Shown one piece after another: positions 17,259 through 23,781 of a stretch of 64,000 bases of DNA. Origin of the DNA: Pseudomonas viridiflava (GTDB taxonomy: Bacteria > Pseudomonadota > Gammaproteobacteria > Pseudomonadales > Pseudomonadaceae). The notes under the pieces are model-generated. The model made no database searches and was not told the origin of the DNA. It saw only the letters and a program-made list of their open reading frames with translations. Positions within the stretch are counted from its first letter, which is position 1, and the number at the start of each line of letters is the position of its first letter. The position numbers were made by a program, and so were the translations under genes. Location of the stretch: assembly GCF_900583165.1 (NCBI RefSeq), contig NZ_UTKY01000087.1, positions 44,800-108,799 of the forward strand, in the 5' to 3' direction.

Positions 17259-17301
17259 ACTCGTACAGACGAGTTAAAGCAACAACTCGTCTGTACGAGT
17301 T
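17259..17301. promoter_or_regulatory. Paired TreR operators
   Basis: Two near-perfect palindromes occur 9 bases apart: ACTCGTACAGACGAGT at 17259-17274 and AACTCGTCTGTACGAGTT at 17284-17301. The second is the reverse complement of the first, so the whole 43 bases also form one large inverted repeat. The position, between divergent treP and treR, and the GntR-family fit of treR make these the likely TreR binding sites for both genes. Confidence 0.85.
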
Positions 17302-17401
17302 ACAAATCATTGATGTTTTGTCGCAGTGAGCGCAATGGACAAAGCCCTGCCAGGCCACTAAGGTTCCTGCCTTGACCGAAAATCGGCACAGAGCCATCCC
17401 C

Positions 17402-18106
17402 ATGAGCAAATACAACCAGATCTACACGGATCTGCTTGCCAGTATCACCACCGAACGCCTGCAACGCGGCACGCGCCTTCCCTCCGAAACCGAATTGATG
17501 GACAGCTACCAAGCCAGCCGAGGCACCGTGCGTCGGGCCATCGAGCAGTTGCAGGAGCGTGGCTTTGCCCAAAAGATCCACGGCAAGGGCACCTTCGTGT
17601 TGTCCCCCAACCCCATCGAGTTCCAATTGGGGGGTATCGTCAGCTTCCACGAAACCCACGCCGACCTGGGCGATGACGTACGCACCGAAGTCGTCGAATT
17701 CACCCAGCTCCCGCTGGAAGGCTCATTGCTGCAACACATCGAAGCCGAACCCGGCGCCCTGATCACCCGCATCAAACGGGTACGGCGCATTGGCGGCAAA
17801 CGGGTGATCCTCGACATCAACCACTTCGTCGCCGAAGTCATCCCCGGCCTGGACCAGGCGATTGCCGAGCAGTCGATCTACGCGTTCATCGAGCAAACCC
17901 TGCAACTGCAAATTGCCTACGCCCAACGCACCATCGAAGCCCTGCCTCGCAGCAAGGACGACCAGGCACACCTCGACCTCGATGGCCAAAGCCATGTAAT
18001 CGTGGTGAGCAACCAGACGTTTTTGCAGGATGGGCGGCAGTTCGAGTACACCGAGTCGCGGCATACGTTGGATAAGTTTTACTTTTCGGATATTGCGCGG
18101 CGCTGA
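17402..18106 (+). CDS. treR: Trehalose operon repressor, GntR/HutC family
   Basis: TreR represses the tre operon and is normally released by trehalose-6-phosphate. The 234-residue protein has an N-terminal winged helix (about 1-70), with LPSETELMDSYQASRGTVRR as the recognition region and GKGTFV as the wing. A UTRA ligand domain (about 85-230) follows. The start at 17402 (MSKYNQIYTD) is preferred over an upstream TTG at 17372. Its last 93 codons are duplicated almost exactly 4287 bases downstream. The intact gene thus appears to have been completed by a copy of its own 3' end, at the left edge of an accessory insert. Confidence 0.93.
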   Translation: MSKYNQIYTDLLASITTERLQRGTRLPSETELMDSYQASRGTVRRAIEQLQERGFAQKIHGKGTFVLSPNPIEFQLGGIVSFHETHADLGDDVRTEVVEFTQLPLEGSLLQHIEAEPGALITRIKRVRRIGGKRVILDINHFVAEVIPGLDQAIAEQSIYAFIEQTLQLQIAYAQRTIEALPRSKDDQAHLDLDGQSHVIVVSNQTFLQDGRQFEYTESRHTLDKFYFSDIARR

Positions 18107-18156
18107 AATATGCGCGCGGGATGGAGGGGCAACCGGCTTCGGCGGCGCGCCTCTCG

Positions 18157-18882
18157 TCAATCGATGGTGTAGCCGCGCCGTTGATCAAACTCTTGATATT
18201 TTCGGGAGATCGCGGGATCGTCCGAGGGCCCTTCGACGGTATCCGTCGTCACCAAACCATTCAGGCCTCGAACGGAATGAATAGCGGCTTCCCATGCGCC
18301 CGGCTCAAGCGGCGGCTCGATGAAGTTTTTTAAGTACGCATCCAAAATGCCTTTATCAGGCGTTTCGATTTCTTGACTCAAGGCAGACAAGTAGGCCGTC
18401 TTATCCGTCCCGCTCCAGTTGATCGAGAACCCTGCACGATGACAAAGGACTGAATGGACCACCAGCATCGTTCTTCCATTGCCATCAAGGAATGGGTGCC
18501 CGTAAGCGAAAAAACCCATCACCAGGCCGGGTGATTTTCTTAGAACAGCCTTGTTCTGTCCCAAACGAAGCCCTTCTACAACGGCTCTTTTGGCTTCGTA
18601 AGGGAGACAAAAACACGTGCCCGCTTTCGAGATCGCCAAGTCAGGCGATGTCGTCACCCTATCGTTGCCCGCCCACGGGTAAAAGTCGCCAAACAGGAGC
18701 TCGTGAACCTTAAGAAAGTCACGGTAAGTAATCGTTTTTTTCTTAGCCAGATACGCCATCGCGTCAGCAAGGTTCGCCGTAAACAGGTCATGCTCAAGCT
18801 GCTTGACGATATTGAGGTCTTTTTCACCCACAACATTTCTGAGGTAGCCCTTTGCGTCAAAATCCTTGAATGGATCAAACAC
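18157..18882 (-). CDS. Fic-domain protein (probable AMP-transferase)
   Basis: Fic enzymes usually transfer AMP from ATP to hydroxyl groups of target proteins, and many are toxins. The 241-residue protein has the complete catalytic motif HPFLDGNGR at residues 129-137, with H129 as the base. The flap-like region KAGTCFCLP precedes it at about residues 86-94. A possible inhibitory motif of the [ST]xxxE[GN] type occurs near the C-terminus (T213 to G218), as in class III Fic proteins, but so short a motif can arise by chance. The GTG start at 18882 overlaps the stop of the DUF6088-like gene by 8 bases, implying coupled translation. No terminator is seen before treR on the opposite strand. Confidence 0.88.
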   Translation of the reverse strand: MFDPFKDFDAKGYLRNVVGEKDLNIVKQLEHDLFTANLADAMAYLAKKKTITYRDFLKVHELLFGDFYPWAGNDRVTTSPDLAISKAGTCFCLPYEAKRAVVEGLRLGQNKAVLRKSPGLVMGFFAYGHPFLDGNGRTMLVVHSVLCHRAGFSINWSGTDKTAYLSALSQEIETPDKGILDAYLKNFIEPPLEPGAWEAAIHSVRGLNGLVTTDTVEGPSDDPAISRKYQEFDQRRGYTID

Positions 18883-19567
18883 GCTGCTTTTCCCTCAAGT
18901 AGTTGGTCAGCAGGTGAACCGCTTCCAGACCCGTGACTTTCTTCTCTTTTTTCAGCGTGATAACCAGGTTCTCAATGACGTCGGTGCGAACATCGTCTCC
19001 CGCCAACCGAGAAACGTTTTCCGCCCATTCATCCGCGTAAGTCCTGACATAAGCGACCTGGCACGAGTCCGCCAGGTCCATTACGTAACGCCGTAGTCCA
19101 GACTTCGGAATGATCAAGGCCCCAGTTTTCGGATGACGTCGTACCGTACTTTTCGCTTTTCTGGGAGATCCGAGGTCATTGACGTACACCACCGAACGTC
19201 CACCAAGCGACAACTTGCGACGAATTCGTCGGCTGCCTTTCACACAAATTTTTGCGTCTTTTGAGGCTGCCAAACGCCCAGACACGGCGGCGCCGACCTG
19301 CACCGAAGCACTGACACCCAGCCGCTGAAATACCTCAACGGCAAGTGTTTCGAGGTCCGCGACAGGGATCACAACGCCGGTACCGGGGTTACGAGAGGCT
19401 TTCGCGTATATGCCAATGCCCATGCGGACGATCACGCCTTTGCGCATCAACTCATCCAAGGCTACAGAGACCTGTGAATGCCCCCCAAGCGCTGCAACAT
19501 CCATGCGCAGTATGACGTTTCCCGGCATGCCATCGATGGCAGCCTGCATACGCTCTTCCAGCTTCAT
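18875..19567 (-). CDS. DUF6088 / AbiEi-like winged-helix protein, Fic partner
   Basis: This 230-residue protein begins with a winged-helix-like domain (about 10-58). A recognition segment leads into ALDELMRKGVIVRMGIGIYA, the pattern of AbiEi-type antitoxins and DUF6088 proteins. The remainder resembles the AbiEi C-terminal region loosely and is rich in Lys and Arg. A TDVIEN segment (residues 195-200) fits the Fic inhibitory motif [ST]xxxE[GN]. GGAGG lies 7 bases before the ATG. Its stop overlaps the Fic start by 8 bases. The likely role is DNA-binding autorepressor and antidote to Fic; this is inferred from fold and gene order. Confidence 0.75.
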   Translation of the reverse strand: MKLEERMQAAIDGMPGNVILRMDVAALGGHSQVSVALDELMRKGVIVRMGIGIYAKASRNPGTGVVIPVADLETLAVEVFQRLGVSASVQVGAAVSGRLAASKDAKICVKGSRRIRRKLSLGGRSVVYVNDLGSPRKAKSTVRRHPKTGALIIPKSGLRRYVMDLADSCQVAYVRTYADEWAENVSRLAGDDVRTDVIENLVITLKKEKKVTGLEAVHLLTNYLREKQRV

Positions 19568-20006
19568 GTACAGGCCTCCAGGAATGCGCGACTGTTCATA
19601 GTGAGCAACGGCATGGGCTAATAAATTCGATTTAGAACATTAGGGTAGCTTTGATTCATTTCGATTATGGGCAAGCTCAAGCGTTTCTCCAAGCCTTCCA
19701 GGCTTGAAGTCGAGCTTGCAAGGGGCTCAGAGGAAAGGAAAGCATCGTGGCGATGGATCTTGTTCCCGCGGGTTCGTGAAACGGGCCCAACTTTTCTTGC
19801 GAAGCAGCTTGTTACGGTTGAGATGCATAGGCAGATTCAACCTTACGTAGAATGCCTGCGTGGCTATGGAACACCTTCCTTCTAACCTCCTATGACCTAG
19901 GGGTTTCGCTCTCCACACCGCGCCTGCTCCGTGCAGGCGTTTTTACATCCGCTGTAGAACGCTGCTGCCATTCGTCCACAACGGCGGCCTAGGGAGAAAA
20001 TCAAGC
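19568..20006. other. 438-base gap in the insert, with a weak ORF
   Basis: The gap separates the divergent DUF6088-like and TerD-domain genes and must hold both promoters. A 72-codon frame at 19667-19885 (+) has no ribosome site and no recognisable similarity. It is followed by a strong terminator at 19921-19944. A plus-strand transcript therefore probably ends here, either a small protein or a small RNA. Confidence 0.4.
19921..19944 (+). terminator. Rho-independent terminator inside the insert
   Basis: CGCCTGC and GCAGGCG form a perfect 7-bp stem with a 5-base loop followed by TTTTT. No confident gene precedes it on the plus strand. Confidence 0.75.
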
Positions 20007-22079
20007 ATGAATCAGGAGCTTTTCCTTCGTCGCCGCACCAAAGTTCACGTCCCGGTGGGCACTGGCGGTGCCACTCGCGCTCAGGTTGCGTCGGCTGTCC
20101 GGGAGGTCACGGCGTTCCGATGTGTATTGTCAGAGTCTCTAATTGAGCAAATCGGCAAGTTTTCAGCAACAGAACTCAAGTACTGGCTTCGCGAGATTAT
20201 CGGAGTCCTTCGGCGGGAAACTGGCGCTCATGTACATCACAGGCCGTTTTATCCTGACTTTCCATTACAGGTCCTGAAGGCATCTGAGGCCGAGTTATAC
20301 CTGAATGCCGTCACGCACTACCTCACGCTTTGGCGATTACCACCGACTGAACACGCTCGACCTGCGATGCTTGAAGGCAACTTCATATCCCGCGTTATCG
20401 AGCCGGGAAGCGTCTATGAATTCGAGTCACTGCTCGAACCGCTGGTGTCATCACGCACCTCGCTATCCAAGGACGAATCTGCCGATGTTGCCTGGTTTAT
20501 CCAAGAGTACAAAAGTGATGTGTTCCGCCTGCTACCTGAAGCCATCCCGTTCCGGGAGATCCGTGCACAGGTTGGCGGCGCTCTTATCCTGCACGCGGCT
20601 GGCGATGCACGGGTGGACGAATTCCTGGCGCGAAATGTCGACACGGCGACTGACGTGCTACGACTTGCGGTGGCGCTGAATGGAGGAGACGTTTCACTGA
20701 CGACAGCCTCTACACGCTTCACAGCGATGAAGCGCTCGATGCGTCGTATGCTGTTGCGCCTACTCGATCACATACCCAACGCTACCGAAGACGTGATGCG
20801 ATACGCTGAACGATGGAAGCGGCTGGCTGAAGTACTGCATCCGGGCGACTACGCCGACAAGTACCCACGAGCATTAGCCGCCATCACGGCAGCACGTCGC
20901 AACGAAGCGCCAGCTTCATTTGGATCGCGTGTCGAAACATTGTTTGCCCAGCGTCATATCACCACGCTTACGCTCCTACTACAGAGCCGTCCTGGTGAAT
21001 TCGCACGACGGCTGGATGCGACCCTGCGGCGCTCGACGGAACCAGACTCAGTTCTTGACGCGTTCGAGACAGTTGCGGCACAAGTGTCCTCACCTGTCTT
21101 GCTGCAGTTGCTGGCCCAGGTACGTGCTCCGCGCCCTCTACCTCTGCGAGCCTTCACACCGAAAGGATCAATGGCAAAAGTCTATGGCATCAAGGATCGG
21201 CGCGAACCTATCGCTCCCAACGTGTTGGGTCGTACAGCCAAAATCTGCGAAGACGCTCTCGTAAAGCGTTTTGCGTCGCTGCCGCCACTGGGCCGCTGTT
21301 TTATCGATCCGGCATTACTCGAATACAGGGTGCCGCTGGCGCAGCGCTCGTCATCAAAATCGCTACGTACGCTTGTGCGCGGCAGTAAGTTGCCTATGCC
21401 TGACACGCGCTTCATTCGCCTGTTCCTGTGGTGGAAGAACGGCCGTGGACGCACGGACATCGACTTGTCCGCCGCATTTTTCGACGCCAACTTTGTATTC
21501 AAGGAGACGGTTGCGTACTACAACCTTAAGGGTTACGGCGGCTACCACAGTGGCGATATCGTGGATGCGCCCAAAGGGGCGTCGGAGTTCATCGACCTTG
21601 ACCTTGATATCCTCGTCGAGAAGGGAATCCGCTATGTCGTCACGTCTATCAACTCATTCACCGAGCAGCCGTATTGCGATCTTCCAGAATGCTTCGCTGG
21701 CTGGATGGCGCGCGCCGATACAGCATCAGGTGAAGTATTCGAGCCTAAATCCGTATTCGACCGTATCGATATCGCATCCAACACCGTTATCTGCCTGCCA
21801 TTCGTGATGGACTTGCAGGAGCGACGCATGATTTGGGCCGATCTGGGGCTCACCTCATCTCCGTGGTGGAACAACGTCGAGAACAACCTAAGCGGGGTAT
21901 CGTTGATGCTACGAGCCTTGATACATACGCCAAGGCCGAGTTTGGAGACTCTGTTCGATTTACATGTTCGAGCACGGGGAGAGCGAGTGGCTTCACCGCA
22001 GCAGGCAGAGACGGTGTTTGCCGCTGATCTAGGGATAACACCGTTCGATACGGATTTGATCCGGTCAGAGTTTCTCTGA
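20007..22079 (+). CDS. Large protein with C-terminal TerD-like domain
   Basis: This 690-residue protein has no signal peptide or membrane segment. Residues 1 to about 440 are mostly helical and unrecognised. Residues about 465-615 look like the calcium-binding TerD/CABP fold: RTDIDLSA (482-489) matches the conserved acidic opening strand, YYNLKGYGGYHSGDIVDAPK resembles the GD-containing core, and EFIDLDLDIL supplies the next acidic strand. Large proteins pairing a TerD domain with helical regions have been described in the tellurite/stress 'Ter' networks. However, none of the usual partners (TerA, B, C, E, Z) is encoded here. The ATG at 20007 follows GGGAG by about 11 bases. Codon use is less GC-biased than in neighbouring core genes, as expected for acquired DNA. 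Confidence 0.7.
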   Translation: MNQELFLRRRTKVHVPVGTGGATRAQVASAVREVTAFRCVLSESLIEQIGKFSATELKYWLREIIGVLRRETGAHVHHRPFYPDFPLQVLKASEAELYLNAVTHYLTLWRLPPTEHARPAMLEGNFISRVIEPGSVYEFESLLEPLVSSRTSLSKDESADVAWFIQEYKSDVFRLLPEAIPFREIRAQVGGALILHAAGDARVDEFLARNVDTATDVLRLAVALNGGDVSLTTASTRFTAMKRSMRRMLLRLLDHIPNATEDVMRYAERWKRLAEVLHPGDYADKYPRALAAITAARRNEAPASFGSRVETLFAQRHITTLTLLLQSRPGEFARRLDATLRRSTEPDSVLDAFETVAAQVSSPVLLQLLAQVRAPRPLPLRAFTPKGSMAKVYGIKDRREPIAPNVLGRTAKICEDALVKRFASLPPLGRCFIDPALLEYRVPLAQRSSSKSLRTLVRGSKLPMPDTRFIRLFLWWKNGRGRTDIDLSAAFFDANFVFKETVAYYNLKGYGGYHSGDIVDAPKGASEFIDLDLDILVEKGIRYVVTSINSFTEQPYCDLPECFAGWMARADTASGEVFEPKSVFDRIDIASNTVICLPFVMDLQERRMIWADLGLTSSPWWNNVENNLSGVSLMLRALIHTPRPSLETLFDLHVRARGERVASPQQAETVFAADLGITPFDTDLIRSEFL

Positions 22080-22113
22080 CGCCTACGCTAGCCTAGTGTT
22101 GCTCGTTGCAAAC

Positions 22114-22393
22114 CGTTGCCGAGGTAATCCCCGGCCTGGACCAGGCGATTGCCGAGCAGTCGATCTACGCGTTCATCGAGCAAACCCTGCAACTGCAAAT
22201 CGCCTACGCCCAACGCACCATCGAAGCCCTGCCTCGCAGCAAGGACGACCAGGCACACCTCGACCTCGATGGCCAAAGCCATGTAATCGTGGTGAGCAAC
22301 CAGACGTTTTTGCAGGATGGGCGGCAGTTCGAGTACACCGAGTCGCGGCATACGTTGGATAAGTTTTACTTTTCGGATATTGCGCGGCGGTGA
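22114..22393 (+). pseudogene. Displaced 3' end of treR
   Basis: This fragment encodes VAEVIPGLDQAIAEQ onward to FSDIARR and a TGA, nearly identical to the last 93 codons of treR at 17827-18106. It has no DNA-binding domain. A 95-codon frame that includes it starts at 22106 without a ribosome site. It is followed by the treR-type terminator, so it is best read as the original treR 3' end, cut off by the insert. Confidence 0.88.
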
Positions 22394-22412
22394 ATAAACG
22401 CGAGAAACACAA

Positions 22413-22439
22413 GACCCCGGCACCAGGCCGGGGTTTTGT
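22413..22439 (+). terminator. Original treR terminator
   Basis: ACCCCGGC pairs with GCCGGGGT, followed by TTT, directly after the displaced treR end. Confidence 0.85.
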
Positions 22440-22614
22440 TATTCAGCATTCACTCGCTAGCGCAGGATCATTCCCACGCTGTTATCAACTAAACAATTTC
22501 ACGTTTTAAGCAACAGCCTCAAGATAAACAATATCATCCAGCACCCTGGAAAATACCATGACAGATAAACAACCTGCTGAGGCCTCCATTGCCGATGGTG
22601 TGTTATGACACTTG

Positions 22615-23487
22615 ATGAGTAAATACTTCCCTTGTTGTCGGACATTGTCTGGCTTTAATAAAGCCTGGATGGTGATGGTCAGCGCGCTTCTCATCGCCTG
22701 CCAATCGCCGCGCGAGGCACTGCAACTACTGGCTCATGAGCACGGCCGACAGTGGGACGTCCTGCCGGGGGACGCCTTCCCCCTCCTCATACTTACGCCG
22801 AAAGCCGCAGAAAGGACAACTCGCCTGCGGGTCTACCTGGAGGGCGATGGCCATGCCTGGTCGACGGCCACCCAACCCAGCCTGGATCCGAGCCCGCACA
22901 ATCTATTAGTGCCACGGCTGGCGGTCGATGATCCGACACCGAATGCGTACCTGGCACGCCCCTGCCAATTCGTCATGGCCGCAGCGTGTCAATCAGCACT
23001 CTGGACCAGTCGACGATTTTCACAGGAAGTGGTCACCCGCCTCAGCCAGGCGCTGGACCAATTGAAACAGCGATATGGCAACAGCGAATTCGAACTGGTG
23101 GGGTATTCAGGTGGCGCCGCTCTCGCCTTATTGTTAGCGGCGCAGCGCAACGATGTTACCCAGGTGCAAACCCTGGCTGGCAATCTCAGCCCACGCCTGT
23201 GGGCGACGATGAAAGGGCTGTCGCCACTCGACGGCTCACTGGATCCGCTGGACTACCGTAAGCGACTCGCCTTGTTGCCCCAGCGTCATCTCATCGGCGA
23301 AGCTGACCCGATTGTCCCCAGTGGTTTGGCGGATAGGTACCAGCAGGCGCTTGACTCGCCCCTCTCCGAATACGTCCATGTACTGGAAGCCAGTCATGAT
23401 AAGGGGTGGGAAGCGGCATGGAGCCTATGGGTTAAAACGCCACTGATGCATGAAAATCCTGAGATTAAGGACAGGCAGGCCCACTAA
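22615..23487 (+). CDS. Lipoprotein-like alpha/beta hydrolase
   Basis: This 290-residue protein has an N-terminal hydrophobic segment ending in LLIAC, which reads as a lipobox, so it is probably anchored at the periplasmic face or outer membrane. It carries an alpha/beta-hydrolase triad: nucleophile serine in GYSGGAA, aspartate in GEADPIVP and histidine in EASHDKGW. An early LEGDGHAW segment may form the oxyanion region. The substrate is unknown. The ATG at 22615 lacks a good ribosome site, and an internal ATG just before the hydrophobic stretch (MVMVSALLIAC) is an alternative. It stands alone between the treR remnant and the autotransporter gene. Confidence 0.75.
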   Translation: MSKYFPCCRTLSGFNKAWMVMVSALLIACQSPREALQLLAHEHGRQWDVLPGDAFPLLILTPKAAERTTRLRVYLEGDGHAWSTATQPSLDPSPHNLLVPRLAVDDPTPNAYLARPCQFVMAAACQSALWTSRRFSQEVVTRLSQALDQLKQRYGNSEFELVGYSGGAALALLLAAQRNDVTQVQTLAGNLSPRLWATMKGLSPLDGSLDPLDYRKRLALLPQRHLIGEADPIVPSGLADRYQQALDSPLSEYVHVLEASHDKGWEAAWSLWVKTPLMHENPEIKDRQAH

Positions 23488-23781
23488 AAAATGTCCGACT
23501 ACCCTCCTCCTTAACGTCAGTACGAGCGGGACTATAGCGGCAACCCAAAGTTCCATTTATTGCTGCTTTATCCAGAATATTCGCAAAGAATAACGGTAAC
23601 GTCGCATTTTTTAGTTTTTTTTCCTTAAACGGTCCTTTTTATGATGAATTGCCCTACAAGCATCGTGTAAGTTTGCACGCGCTTGAATCAGCAATTCACT
23701 GACAAGCTGGCAGGGAAGCCAAAAAAAGACGCTGACGCGTAGGTTGTTCCCTGTCAGTTTCTGCCCTGTAAGGATACTGCC

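Larger units (their letters stand above)
18111..22113. mobile_element. Accessory insert bracketed by duplicated treR 3' ends
   Basis: The sequences 17827-18110 and 22114-22397 are direct repeats (about 284 bp, only a handful of differences) separated by 4287 bp. Between them lie the Fic and DUF6088-like genes (leftward), a 438-base gap with a terminator, and the TerD-domain gene (rightward). The copy on the right is followed by the treR terminator at 22413, so it marks the original end of treR. No integrase, transposase, terminal inverted repeat or tRNA is visible. The insert is visibly richer in A+T than its surroundings. Confidence 0.75.

Noticed and set aside
17372..17401. Upstream TTG start for treR
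   Set aside because: The ten added residues do not belong to the GntR N-terminus, and the ATG at 17402 gives the expected protein.
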